64,000 nucleotides of DNA from Notospermus geniculatus (lineage: Eukaryota; Nemertea; Pilidiophora; Heteronemertea; Lineidae), in the NCBI GenBank assembly GCA_002633025.1, contig NMRB01001079.1, positions 100,973 to 164,972 of the forward strand, in the 5' to 3' direction. Below are positions 29,901 through 41,035 of the stretch, in pieces. The position numbers were made by a program, and so were the translations under genes. Numbering within the stretch: position 1 is the stretch's first letter; each line of letters starts with the position of its first letter. Under the pieces are notes generated by a model, which searched no databases, had not been told where the DNA came from, and saw nothing but the letters and a program-made list of their open reading frames with translations.

Positions 29901-32900
29901 ATGTCCATCAATCAAATGCCTGGCCTGACACTAGTGTAACAGAACGGGCGCGGCGCCCGTTCTAAAACGCAGGATTGATCTCGGCGCCCGCTCTAAAAAT
30001 CTGCTGCCTGGTCAAAATTATTCACTTTAAATAATTGGGAAATCGCATTTCACGCCTTCTTGATTTCGAATTTTTCTGGGCAAGGCCCCCAGTTCAGTGG
30101 CTTCCGATATCAGTAAGCCTCTGTGTGACGTCACCAGCGCCCGGTCTGTTTCAAACCCTGTGGAGAAGTTCTCAGAACCCTGTAGGACCTACTATCACTG
30201 CCTTGTATACAGTAGGCCTATGCTGTGTGCCGAAAGGGTTAATTGTTGGTGTCTTTCTTTTTCAGTAAGTGTCAAGCATCTGCTGCTAATATTTAAAGAC
30301 TCGCTAGGCCTAGATTATTTAAAGGGTAAGTTGACACATGTAATCTGTGCAGTTCTTTTATCATCTGTACTCTTTGTGTACATGATGTACCTGCAGTGCA
30401 CTATACTGCTATGCTATCAACGCATCACTGTGCTCTTTTTCTGGTGTCAAAGCAAGTCATGTGGGAATTACTCATACCTATTCCCTCGCACTCAATACCA
30501 CATTCCTTCTCTCTTTACAGGATGAAAGTAACCAGTTTTCAAAAACGAACGGAATGTGCCAAAAGATCCATCTTGCTATTACATGTACTAAGTGCCATTG
30601 GACTTGATACTGTCCCGGGATGCTGTCAAAAAGTAATTTGCCAAAGAGGCAAGACACGAGAGACTGTCATAATTATACCATAATCACAACTTCCTGCAGG
30701 GTGATTTCTGTAATATTTCAAGTCTCAGGACACAATGAAAGGGGCCAATGACAATGTATGTGATTTACAGTATCAGCACATATCACATGTAGCTCCACCA
30801 TCCTTGATGCTCGACAATGAAAACATCATCTTCAAACATTGTTCGCAAAGTAAACCTTCTTCAACTGCACCAGCTATTGCATTGTACATGTACTTGCAGT
30901 CAACATCAGTCGTGATGGATACAGGAGTAGCAGGAGTTATGCCACAACATGTACTAGTGTGTTCGAATATGACCTATATTTGTTGTACAGTTTGATTATG
31001 AACAAAATAAAACATTCTGGCTTTCAATTAAATGTGCATCCTTACTGAGCTATTCTAATGTTACAAATCCATGACACCTTGATCCTCTCNCTTAAAAGGG
31101 CTATATTTTGATAATCGTTTGAGCTATTGTATTGAACCTTTGTATGTATTTACCTCTAGGTTGTAGTGACTTCCTGACGAAGGATTGGTGAAATCTAATT
31201 CTTGACTTTGGCGCCAGGAGGCAAAAACCAAACTCGCAAAATCTGCTATGTACTCTTTGGTCACAGATATTGTCAAAGATGGCTTGTATGGGATTCTGAT
31301 ATGGCTTATGCTTTCCACCACTGTGCTAAAAAAGCCAAGCGGGCACAGTGCCTTTGGCACTATTTTTATTAATATATCAGTTCCAAGATAGCCGAAGTGG
31401 CACATACATGTAGGTTGTTCTGGCTCTGACCCCTACGCGCGTAACTTCGTCAAATGTATGCTTGAAGTGTGAGCAATTTAATGAAGTTACACACGTCTAA
31501 AGCGGCCCATCCATGTGCAATATTATTACACAATATGAGGATCAAATTGGGCAATATTATTGTCAACCTTTCTTCCACCCATCATGCCAAAATTAAAGCA
31601 CATGCCCCTATTTGGGGCCCCGTATTGTATGCAATATATATTGCGAGTGGATGGGCCGATTTAGTCTTAAACACCCTTTATGAATATTGCCCTCATTGTC
31701 CGGCCTATTGTGATAAAGGTATAAAAGAATTCAATGTCCCCCGATATGTGATGTCCCCCAACAATACATTTACGCATTAGCTGAACAAGCCCGTTGAGAT
31801 TTTGATCCAGAAATGCCAAGACCCGTAACACCAGGTGTCCAGACCCCAGAGCTGTATTTTTAGCCATACCTGGCTGTTCTGTTTATTGCCCTCCCACCAT
31901 CTGTTGGATGGTGATATCGGAAACAAAGTACTATAAATAGGTAATCAGCAGCGGGGGTGAACAGGTAATTGGAAAAGCCCACTAGTGTATCTGGCCCCCA
32001 AGCCCACGAGAAAAATGGCCCATAAAATCATTATTTTCTGCTCGATTTGAAAAATTCGAACACATATTTTGTCTCTCAGTCTATTTGATATACCATCAAA
32101 TTTAACATCCGCTGGTAACACTCACAAACACTGCACACATCTTTGTGTTGGATTTTCTTACTTTAGTCAGAGGCATTAATCTGCCTGGATTACGTAACTT
32201 CCTCCTTATCTGTACCCCGATAGAATGCGAAATATCGGGGTATATTAGGTCTGCTGCTCAATGGGATGTAAATGTAATGCGGATTAAGCGGCACCACTGA
32301 ATTGGACTCTAGAGAGACCAAGACCCTTAATCCTGTGACAAACAATGCAGAGGGATATCAGGAGGGTGGGGCATTAGATTCTATCACACCGGTCCTATAA
32401 ATACTATCAAATTGACTAGCCTCTAGTGGCCCTATGGTCTGACAGAATGGCTGCATGGTATTCACAAAAGTCATCAAGTGCTTTTACTTAAGATTTGCAC
32501 AGCAGCGTACAATGTAAATGTACACTCTTGTAGGAAAGTAAAGGGATGCAAGTTCTCCTAAATACCGCAAAAACCATTGGAGCTACAGCAATGGTGTTTG
32601 CACCCAATCTGTAGCAACATGTTGGGCATAGAACCATGGTGTTTTGCCAAAAATCAGTTAGAAAAATGGCATTTTTGTAAAATCACTATTTTCACAATTT
32701 TTGAAAAATCGTCCGATTTCAAATTTTCTTCCTTCATTACATTCAACTTGCCTGACTGATCAATATCTGCAACGTTTCCCTTTTAAAATCTCAAGAGAAA
32801 ATGGCTGCCTCTTTTGGCATTTTTGAGCAAAATAAATCCCACTCATGCAGTCAAGCAGACAACACCTCTGGGACAGCCCCTCTTCACCAGGGAATCTTGG

Positions 32901-35900
32901 CGTCAACAGACTGTGATCAACAAAACCTGTGGCCTCCCAAGATGGCCTAATTTCCTTTTACAATAAACGTCAATACATGGTATTGATGAGGTTTTGCACT
33001 GAAAAGACATGAGTTGAAGTCAGTGTCACTTCCTCATTTGGTACATAACGTGAGAACTGACTGGAACAGCCTCATGCCTAGAATTCGGACTTTGAAATCC
33101 GTAAAGAGGGGCTGTCCCAGAGGTGTTTCTACGTGACTGTGCGAGTGGGATTTATTTTTGCTAAAACATGCCAATAGAGGCGTTTTCTCTTGAGATTTTA
33201 AAAGGGAAAAGTTGCAGATGTTGATCAGTCAGGCAAGATGATGAATATAATCATGATAATGATGAAAGAAAATTTGAAATCGGACGATTTTTCAAAAATT
33301 GCCAAAAAAGTGATTTTACAAAATGTTATTTCTCTCTTAATAAATAAAAATTGATTTTTTTTGCAAAACACCATGGTTCTATGCCCAACAGATTGGGTGC
33401 AAATACCATTGCTGTAGCGCCAATGTTTTTTTGAGATATTCAGGAAAACTTGCTGTCCTTTTACTTTCCTACAAGAGTGTACTACAGAATTTAAAGTGAA
33501 AGCATTTTTTTGTGGCTTTGATAAATATCAGCCAAAGTCTGATCCAAGACGGGTTTGGCAACTGCAGCCGAGATGCTGCAAATGGCGGGGACTTTTCGGG
33601 ATGTGTGCGTGGTGGCTGGGCACCCAATTTTACCGAGGCTCACCGTCATCATGGTCACACACGATCAGTGCATCTGCTTCTCCAAACAAAACCCGTCGTA
33701 TTTCTAAAATTCAGTCCGTCACGTCTGTACACGTCATCTGTCGAAATGATGTCTGTTGAAGCATGAAAGTAAATTCTTGTATTATCTTTATAATAGGGGG
33801 TTTTCGCAAAGCCCCCGAAACGCCAACACGAACGCAAAACCCGTTGTTCGATGCCACGAAGAGAGCACCGAACAAAAGGATAGACGTTCGCGTTGGCGTT
33901 TCGGGGGCTTTGCGAAAACTCTATAATACTTCCATGGTTGAAGGAAGACATGAACTCATGAGAAGATGACATGTTATTGTGTTTCTAATACATGTACTTT
34001 GTTTTTCTAGCGGTCCACTCCCTCTGCTGTTACTCCTGTACCAGCGCTACGGATTCATGTAAAGAGGCATTTGATAAGGAAAAGAAAAAGGAGTCCGATA
34101 AGAAAGCGTGCCCGGAGAAAGACAAATTTTGCGTGGTAAGAAACCTTCCTCCGACACAATCTGTCCAACGCCGAATTTTCCACTTGTCCATCGATGGAGA
34201 GGACACAGGTGTAAAGGCCTGAACCCACTGTCGCGTTTTTCCGCCGCGGTTTCATCAATGCCCGATAAATCCTTTGTTATTTTCTCGGTCCGCTGCCTTT
34301 TAACAAAGCATTTAGACGGGGCTATGAGGTCCAAAAATATCGAATGGTGGGTTAGAGAAAAACGAACTTCATATTCGAAAACTTCAGAACTCTCTTCCTA
34401 GGAAAAGTATAATTTCAGCTGGTTCTGTTCCCAGGTAAGGTATCTCCTTAAATAAGCCCCTTTTTGGATCTCATAGCCCCGTCTAATTTTCTGCCGGTGC
34501 GTTTTCCCGCTGAGAGAAAACGCGTCAGTGGGTTCGGGCCTTAACGTTTGCTAATATTCCCCATATACAGCCAGAGAGACCCCGTAACTATTCAATAAGG
34601 GAACACAGAAAAATATGTCATTATCATTTCATAGTGTTCCCCATACAACAATGTGGGGAAACACTGAGAAATGGGAACACTCTGGCCATTACACCGAACG
34701 ACAAACGTGAACGCGAGTGACGTCAGTATGCAGCTAATTGACTATTCCAATCGCGTTCGAACGCCCTTTCTTGTTCGGGAATCCCTCTTCTTAAGGGTTA
34801 TGTAAAGTTACTCGAAATCTGGAATTTTTTACGCAAAAAATCTGACTAACTGCACAAAAAATTGGGAAAATAAGGCTCGGGGGCCCTCGGGAACCGCCAG
34901 GAGAAGGTGCCCCGAGCCTTATTTTCTCAATTCAGTGTGCAGTTAGTCAGATTTTTTAGCTCACCGGGGTGAGCTATTACGATGGTGGTGTGTCCGTCGT
35001 CGTCTGTCGTCGTCGTTGTCCGTTAGCAGGGCACGTTTCGTAACCGCCGGAGCTATTGATCTGAATCTCGGTACATATATACCCCTAGGTCAGATGACCC
35101 ATCACACCAAGTTTCGGTCCGATTCGACTCTTAGCTTGGCCACCAGGTGGCGGAAACCGAAAACACAAAAAGTGCAATAACTCCTGAACTAATGACTAGA
35201 TCTTCTCCAAATTTTTATCATAGGTGTATCTAATAAGAATACATAACATACATAACGGGTTTTTGATTTGACCTACTTTTCAAGGTCACAAAGGTCAAAG
35301 TTCGACAAAAGTAACGAACCTGCCACAGTTCGTCATTATTTCACCAAGCGACTTCATATCTTGCATAAACATGCATTGGAGGGGTACCTTTAAGAATTCC
35401 AAGTTTCGGCCTGATTGGACATCCAATATGGCCGCCAGGTGGCGTAACCTGAAAATCAAGTAAGTGCTATTACTCAGGAATGAATTGACATAGAGTGCTC
35501 AAATTTGATATTTACCTCCCTCTAGATCCCTTTACGTGCATGTCGAATTTCGGCGTGATTTGACTTCCAACATGGCCACCAGGTGGCGTAACCCGAAAAT
35601 CGTCAAAGTGCTGTAACTCAGGAACGACTTGACCCAAAGCGCTCCAATGGGCTATGTGGCCCCCTGCAGATGACCTTTATGTGCATGTGAAGTTCCGGCC
35701 CGATCGGACATCCAATATGGCCGCCAGGTGGCTCCCAAATCATCAAAGTCCTACTCGGGAATGACTTGACCCAGATTGCTCATCCCTCTGTCATTAGACT
35801 ATTATGTCCAACCCGGTGAGCACATGGTCCATGGACCATTTCATTGCGTCAAAAATTCGAGATTTCGAGTCACTTTTCATAACCCTTAAATCTTTTGTCC

Positions 35901-36843
35901 TAAACGAAGTCCCGGGCTTGGGTAACCCGAATGAATAGCCTAGACAGACGTGACAGATCTTCTAAGGGTGGTCTTGGCTGTAATCTCCATATTCAAGGAA
36001 TCAATCCAATAGGCATGATGTAGTGTTTGTAGATGGGGCAGTTTGGCCACACTCAATTATGCCGGTGTAAAGTTTAAAAATTTTCAGTGTTTCCGTGTGT
36101 CAGTGTTCCCCCTATTGTTCTGGAAACACTGGCAGATAGATCGACACGTTTCTCTCTGTGTCCTCCATTGTCGAGTCACGGCTTATTCCGTCAGACAAAA
36201 GCAGGGGAACACTCACAGATGGGGAACACTGAAAAACGTTACAGTAAAATTACTACAAAATTACTATTGTAGGCTACCGTTTATTTCGGAATGCAGGCAA
36301 TGCATCACTCCATTCCGAAATAAAAGTTTCATTGATAATTCTTTTAGCTGGCACTCTTCTTTCCTGCATTCCGAACCTCCCCAAAACAGTCCAATAGTGG
36401 ATCAACATTTCAGCTGGAGAAGGGGAGGGTGTCATGTTAACCTGATCTGCACTCCGAAATTCTCAACTCCTACAAAAGGATAGTGTTTCCCCCTTGCCAT
36501 GCTTGCATCTCTCGCCAATAAACCTCTGGTTCCACTTCGCCACACTTACGGTCAGAAGATAAAAAGCAATCAACTTGCTTATGCGAGTTCAACGGAAGCT
36601 TTCATGAGACCTGTGTCTCATTTTTTGTTTAACATCTGTTTTCAGAAAATTGTTGGAAATGGCAAAACAATTCGATCCTGCGCCCCAACGTGCACAGAAA
36701 CGCCTAACTCAAAACTTGGCGATAAATCTTACACCAAATGCTGCAGCGGCGAGAATTACTGTAACTCGTCGAGTACTGCTAGAGTTGACATCTTCATGTT
36801 GGTGATCACTGCATTGGCTGCTGCTATTTGGAAAAGGTTCTAA
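26992..36843 (+). CDS. Ly6/uPAR (three-finger) GPI-anchored protein, three exons
   Basis: Exons 26992-27043, 34011-34135 and 36646-36843 have consensus junctions (GGAG|GTAAGT, TTTTTCTAG|CG, GTG|GTAAGA, TTTTCAG|AAA) and compatible phases (1 then 0), giving 124 residues. Exon 1 is a signal peptide (MQKFIFIAFLALVVFIG). Exons 2-3 make a single LU domain with the ten canonical cysteines C24, C27, C34, C51, C58, C71, C75, C91, C92 and C98, opening LCCYSC and closing CCSGENYCN. An extra C23 precedes it. The tail has small residues (S100-S102) and then a hydrophobic stretch 106-121, the pattern of a GPI-attachment signal. The mature protein should sit on the outer cell surface; its ligand cannot be told. 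Intron 1 (6967 bases) and intron 2 (2510 bases) are packed with MITEs. No AATAAA was seen close downstream. The three-exon plan is that of the family. Confidence 0.87.
27169..27617. mobile_element. Foldback element in intron 1
   Basis: Ends AGGCCCCTATTACGCTATTC (27169) and complement (to 27617), with internal arms such as TAAACCACCGGTTCATTATG near 27315 and its complement near 27500. TATTCGG is tandemly repeated near the left end. Confidence 0.8.
28221..29122. mobile_element. Non-autonomous DNA element, GGGAGACCGGGGCAC ends
   Basis: AGGGAGACCGGGGCACATTG at 28221 and GTGCCCCGGTCTCCCCT ending at 29122 are inverted ends. The interior repeats the theme GGGGCA(C/G)(A/G)TTGA(A/G)CC in both orientations (28245, 28588, 28612, 28890, 28925). 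No transposase. Such GACCGGGGCA-ended repeats are common in marine animals, from general knowledge. Confidence 0.75.
29540..29875. repeat. AGGCCTAGGCC-rich low-complexity block
   Basis: Dozens of overlapping AGGCCT/TAGGCC palindromic hexamers. A smaller patch is at 63030-63060. Simple sequence with no function assigned. Confidence 0.7.
29941..29964. repeat. Short GC palindrome
   Basis: AGAACGGGCGC and its exact complement are separated by one base, with a partial repeat (TCGGCGCCCGCTCTAAAA) 30 bases on. Confidence 0.6.
30266..31030 (+). ncRNA. Candidate spliced transcript in intron 1 of the Ly6-like gene
   Basis: A strong acceptor (TTTCTTTTTCAG|T) at 30265, a donor (AAAGG|GTAAGT) at 30325, a second acceptor (CTCTCTTTACAG|G) at 30520 and AATAAA at 31006-31011 define a 60-base internal exon and a ~510-base terminal exon on the plus strand. 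The terminal exon begins G-ATG and has a 53-codon ORF (30522-30683) that resembles nothing I know. The internal exon is not open into it. It may be a non-coding RNA or a chance set of sites; a first exon was not fixed (a GTAAGC donor at 30112 is possible). Confidence 0.3.
31497..31675. repeat. Small MITE, TAAAGCGG family
   Basis: Ends TAAAGCGGCCCATCCATGTG and ..GGATGGGCCGATTTA. The interior (CAATATTATT..ACACAATATGAGG, GGGGCCCC) matches the outer element at 2913-3498, inverted. Confidence 0.75.
31680..32520. other. Intronic, nothing recognised
   Basis: Unique-looking sequence between MITEs, part of intron 1. No splice-flanked ORF or repeat stands out. Confidence 0.4.
32523..33479. mobile_element. 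Foldback Tc1/mariner-type MITE with ~390-bp arms
   Basis: CACTCTTGTAGGAAAGTAAA (32523) and its complement ending at 33479 are flanked by TA on both sides. The arms match, with scattered differences and small indels, for almost their whole length (landmarks ACCATGGTGTTTTGC and GGGACAGCCCCTCTT). Confidence 0.88.
33801..33918. repeat. Hairpin MITE just upstream of Ly6-like exon 2
   Basis: TTTTCGCAAAGCCCCCGAAA and its complement at 33899-33918. It lies 92 bases before the exon 2 acceptor. Confidence 0.85.
34214..34542. repeat. Foldback MITE in intron 2
   Basis: AAGGCCTGAACCCACTG at 34214 pairs with the sequence ending CAGTGGGTTCGGGCCTT (34542). Inner arms TAGACGGGGCTATGAG (34313) and complement (about 34488) confirm the fold. 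Confidence 0.8.
34795..35885. mobile_element. TTAA-flanked (piggyBac-type) MITE carrying nested insertions
   Basis: GGGTTATGTAAAGTTACTCG at 34795 and its imperfect complement ending CATAACCC at 35885 are flanked by TTAA on both sides (34791-34794, 35886-35889), the piggyBac signature. Inside lie a hairpin (34836-34957; AAAAAATCTGACTAACTGCA arms) and the 34958-35821 AGCTCACC element. Confidence 0.8.
34958..35821. mobile_element. AGCTCACC-family element, second copy, with ~143-bp units
   Basis: It starts AGCTCACCGGGGTGAGCTA, followed by GTCCGTCGTCGTC, and ends CCCGGTGAGC. Landmark TGGCCACCAGGTGGCG or TGGCCGCCAGGTGGC recurs near 35134, 35428, 35571 and 35714. It is related to the 5000-6234 copy but with fewer retained units. 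Confidence 0.75.
35890..36640. other. Intron 2 remainder
   Basis: It has GTTCCCC/GGGGAACACT motifs near 36105 and 36205 that echo 34640-34680, so another small repeat may be present. No separate gene. Confidence 0.4.
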
Positions 36844-37292
36844 TTTGCAACTCTGGTAATGTTTTAGTGTATCCACTGGACTACTAACTTTTAGTTACGC
36901 TAGTAATAGTGTTTGTTAACTACTATTCTTTACGTTGACCAAGATCTTGTACTGTAGTAAAAACTCTGTTAAATCTATTAGAAAATTGCAAGGGCCTACA
37001 TATTTTGAAGCCTTATTATTTATAACTTGAAAATTTTTTTTTAGATCATTTGCGCCAATTGTGATAATTGTCTGCAGTGTTTGTATTTGGCAATTTGACA
37101 GGCTTCTCAATATTATTGTGCACCAGTTATGCCACGTGTCTCTGCTTAGATTAGTTAGTATAGCCTACAATGTATTAATATGCAGTTATATCATGATGTT
37201 GTTTTAATGTAAGTGATAGATTGTATTAGTGCTAACTTTCACTTTGATGGCAATGGATTTGCCGGCACGAAACACTCATTCATAATTGTACG
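36844..37292 (+). other. Probable 3' UTR and downstream of the Ly6-like gene
   Basis: AT-rich sequence after the stop. No canonical AATAAA was seen, so the 3' end is not fixed. Confidence 0.35.
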
Positions 37293-37294
37293 TA

Positions 37295-38728
37295 CAGTCA
37301 TGGACATTAGTTTATCTACACCTGACACTTTGGATATTTCAAATACTACTGGGCCAATTTAAACACGGTTTGTTCCACATGAAAATACGTCATGTTGGTC
37401 ATATTATTGGTTCCTTCTTCCTGAGATTCAAGTTAGGGACAAAGGTCGATATTCATTCATACGGCGGTTTATTCAAACATCCTTCCGTGCTGACATTTAC
37501 AATTCGCTGAAAATATTTACAAGATTTTAGGATTCGGACAGGTAATATAGGCTAATGAGAATTAACATCGAGCATTAAATCGGAATCGGAATATTACAGT
37601 ACAACTTACAGAACTTTGTCCCTTCTTAGGAAAACCTGTTCCTGGGCCCTTTCGTGGAGCCCTCAAAAATTCAAGTAAATCTGAGACAAGCTTGTAAAAT
37701 CAAGGTTCTTATACCCAGTCAAATCTGTCGTACATCATACATCATACCAAAACAGAATCTTGGTCATACCAATTCAAAAGGAATCTATAAGATCGATCAA
37801 TCGTAAAGAAGAATCAGGTTTCAAAAAGAATCAAGTTTTTTGTAGGCCTAGAAATTCCAGGAAAGTCCTGACTGTGTACCGAACCCAAATGAACAACTTT
37901 AACCAGGCACCTCAGGTGACACTCACCTGCAACAAATACCGAAATTGAACGCACCACAAAAATTGAAATTAACGCGGTCTGATTTGGCTCTAACACATAT
38001 TTCTGCATCAAAATTTTGGAAATTTGAAAATATCGCTATTATGTTATAGCTCATCAGAAAAAAACACCCAAAATCAAACTTGTTATTATGTAATATTTTT
38101 GCGATTTTTGTTGCAGATGTTTTATCCAAATTTTGCTAATTTGAGATTTTCGTGTAGGAAATGTTGGTGCCATAAGATAAAGCTAACCTCAGAATATGGA
38201 TTTACAAAATTTGGGAAATTTTTGCCTTAACTGGGCAGAAATATTGCGTATTTTTCAAAGTATCAAAATGTTGATATTTTGAAAAACATGCTTAACTTCT
38301 AACCAGTTTCGGCTAAACGTTCCAAAACTTCATACTTCGTGGTTTTTAGGTGAGCTCTTTCTACTGATATCAAAATTTTGTGAAAAAATTGAAAAATCTC
38401 AAATTATCGAAATTTTGATAATCTCAAATATCTCAGCAACCACTCAACAGATTTTGATGAGACAAAGTCTACGGTCCTTAGAAGGTTCCACTCTATCAAA
38501 ACTGCAACAAAAGTCACAAAAAAATTACATAATAAAAATGTTGATTTTGGTGATTTTTTCTGATGAGCTATTACGTAATTACGATATTTCCAAATTTCCG
38601 AAATTTTGATGCAGAAATATGACCATAAGATGTACTTTCATATGGAACAAACCGTGTTAAAATTGGCCCAGAAGTATTTGAAATATTCAAAGTATCAGGT
38701 GTAGTAGATAAACTCATGTCCATGACTG
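37295..38728. mobile_element. Tc1-type foldback element interrupted by a ~600-bp insert
   Basis: CAGTCATGGACATTAGTTTA (37295) and the complement ending at 38728 are flanked by TA on both sides; CAGT ends with TA are typical of Tc1-like elements. The outer ~105 bases pair, and the arm then resumes at 38000 (TTTCTGCATCAAAATTTTGG with complement near 38600). Thus about 37405-37995 is a later insertion in the left arm. Confidence 0.75.
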
Positions 38729-38729
38729 T

Positions 38730-39137
38730 ACATGACATGTGGTAACGAAAAAGGAATGAACAGTTAATGAGGAACCGGCGTTGCGACCGAATCGACGTCA
38801 TTGATTTCATTTTAAATGTTGACATGGCCCGTCATGAAAAAAGGAGCTGTAGGCCTACATTTTCCTACACGAATATTGAGATAAAGACGTTGCCATTTTC
38901 GCCATCCTAGCTCTTCATTTTAAGGAAAAAGAAACACCGAAAAATGCTGAAATTTTCATCTGCCAAGGTGATGTAAACTTTAATGCCAGGTAACCGAAAC
39001 AAAAGGGTTGTTCTCACGTCAGAAATAAATGAAAATAACGTTAGAAAAGAACTTCGGTCGCACCGGTCGCAGCGCCACGTCGTGACGTTAGTTCCCCCGG
39101 GTTCCCATTGATTATTACACGTAAGTGGTATCAAGAA
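38730..39137. other. Nothing recognised
   Basis: No gene or palindrome between two MITEs. Confidence 0.4.
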
Positions 39138-39139
39138 TA

Positions 39140-39355
39140 CTCTAGATTCGTTCTTCTAAGGTCACTTCAGATATTCATGCTGTAGCTTGCCTAGGCCACA
39201 ATATAGTCCACACAAAGAATTCATTAATTCTATTCGACATAACTGACCAATGAGTGAGTCTTGCGTTACAGCTCTTTATTTTGCCATGCATATTTAATAG
39301 GGTAGGCGGTCATATGGGTGTTCAGTAAAGTAACCTTAGAAGAACGAATCTAGAG
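39140..39355. repeat. MITE with TA target site
   Basis: CTCTAGATTCGTTCTTCTAA (39140) and its exact complement ending at 39355, flanked by TA. About 215 bases with no ORF. Confidence 0.85.
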
Positions 39356-39580
39356 TATATACCGGTACATGATATAAGTACCAAGAATGTACAACTTAGT
39401 AATCAATCAAAAGGCTGGGCATTAAGTTACTTTTTCTGATAATAGAGGGCGTACGGTAATTATAAGCCTTCTAATTAAATAACCAATGTTTAGATTTAAC
39501 ATTTGTTGACTGAATTGTATTACATGTACATGTATTTAGAATATCGTCAATATTCTTATGTAAAGTTACAGACATATTAC

Positions 39581-40187
39581 NNNNNNNNNNNNNNNNNNNN
39601 NNNNNNNNNNNNNNNNNNNNNNNNNNNNNNNNNNNNNNNNNNNNNNNNNNNNNNNNNNNNNNNNNNNNNNNNNNNNNNNNNNNNNNNNNNNNNNNNNNNN
39701 NNNNNNNNNNNNNNNNNNNNNNNNNNNNNNNNNNNNNNNNNNNNNNNNNNNNNNNNNNNNNNNNNNNNNNNNNNNNNNNNNNNNNNNNNNNNNNNNNNNN
39801 NNNNNNNNNNNNNNNNNNNNNNNNNNNNNNNNNNNNNNNNNNNNNNNNNNNNNNNNNNNNNNNNNNNNNNNNNNNNNNNNNNNNNNNNNNNNNNNNNNNN
39901 NNNNNNNNNNNNNNNNNNNNNNNNNNNNNNNNNNNNNNNNNNNNNNNNNNNNNNNNNNNNNNNNNNNNNNNNNNNNNNNNNNNNNNNNNNNNNNNNNNNN
40001 NNNNNNNNNNNNNNNNNNNNNNNNNNNNNNNNNNNNNNNNNNNNNNNNNNNNNNNNNNNNNNNNNNNNNNNNNNNNNNNNNNNNNNNNNNNNNNNNNNNN
40101 NNNNNNNNNNNNNNNNNNNNNNNNNNNNNNNNNNNNNNNNNNNNNNNNNNNNNNNNNNNNNNNNNNNNNNNNNNNNNNNNNNNNNNN
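39581..40187. other. Assembly gap (607 N)
   Basis: Run of N. Single n positions elsewhere (15126, 18295, 19859, 25936, 31090, 41962, 43946, 47746, 55426, 60851) are probably minimal joins. Confidence 0.95.
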
Positions 40188-40259
40188 ATTATATAAAACA
40201 GTATACATTTACCAAACGTAGAAATGTAAGATTTGAGACGAATAAATGCTGTACATGAT

Positions 40260-40830
40260 CAGAATAAGAAGCTTGTTCGCGGAACTTTACAGGCATGGGA
40301 TGTGATAAGGCTCTCACTTTCTCACACTTTTAACCAATCAGAGGGCGTCCTTTGTTCACGTGCTTCTCTTGACCAATCAGATAATTAGGTCGACGAAAAA
40401 ACGTTTCGTGTACGTGCCCATGAAATTCTTCAATTCCATTTGGCATGTATTGGAACTACGATCCTCCGCCGGAAAAGTAGGGACCTGGTGGCAGTGTCAC
40501 TAGGTCGGAAGAATGGAGACAGGTGGCGCTGTGAGCAGTTTGGCATTTACTGTGTCTCAAATCTCAATGGATCACAGATCTCCTGATATCAATCTGTCCA
40601 CCTCTCTTGCTTCCGTCAATCGCATTGGAATCCATCAAGTCTTTTTCGGGTTTTGTTTTGTTTGGTCTGTAGATGAATGGAGTGCACCGGCTTCATGTTA
40701 CACGTGTAGCTGTAAAAAGCTTCTTGCAGCGTTTTGAAAAGCTTTATACATGTGTACTTATATATGAATATCATATAGAATATCATATTCACCAACCGTG
40801 CTACAATATTGTCTGCAGTTTGTATTACGA
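40260..40830. other. Non-coding, two CCAAT motifs
   Basis: AACCAATCAGAGG (about 40332) and GACCAATCAGATAA (about 40371) are CCAAT-box-like, but no downstream gene was found to give them meaning. Confidence 0.3.
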
Positions 40831-40836
40831 ACCATA

Positions 40837-40954
40837 GGGCCGTATTCACGGACCGCACTTTAGCCTAAAGTATAGCTTAAGTTAGACTTTCTCTATGCTT
40901 GAAGCATTGCGAAAAGTCAGACTTTAATGAAAGTGCGGCCCGTGCATACGGCCC
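40837..40954. repeat. Hairpin MITE, GGGCCGTAT family
   Basis: GGGCCGTATTCACGGACCGC and the complement ending GCATACGGCCC. The same GGGGCCGTATGC termini frame the large nested structure at 43148-44752. Confidence 0.8.
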
Positions 40955-41035
40955 ATAGTGTGGTTCGTTTCCTTTCGTCAAGAAACACCAGGACAAAGAT
41001 GCGACCGACATTCCTTCTTCCTTTCATTACATGTA

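Larger units (their letters stand above)
27637..31433. repeat. Exact 21-bp inverted repeats 3.8 kb apart
   Basis: GGGGTCAGAGCCAGAACA and three further bases at 27637-27657 occur exactly inverted at 31413-31433. They may be the ends of one large non-autonomous element containing the 28221-29122 MITE and the AGGCCT block, or two separate small copies. No target duplication was found. Confidence 0.4.

Noticed and set aside
36043-36645. 146-codon and 114-codon plus ORFs before Ly6-like exon 3
   Set aside because: Only the part from 36646 on follows a good acceptor and continues the LU domain; the upstream codons are intron.
39471-40258. Long ORFs on both strands across the N run
   Set aside because: They consist almost wholly of N and are artefacts of translating the gap.
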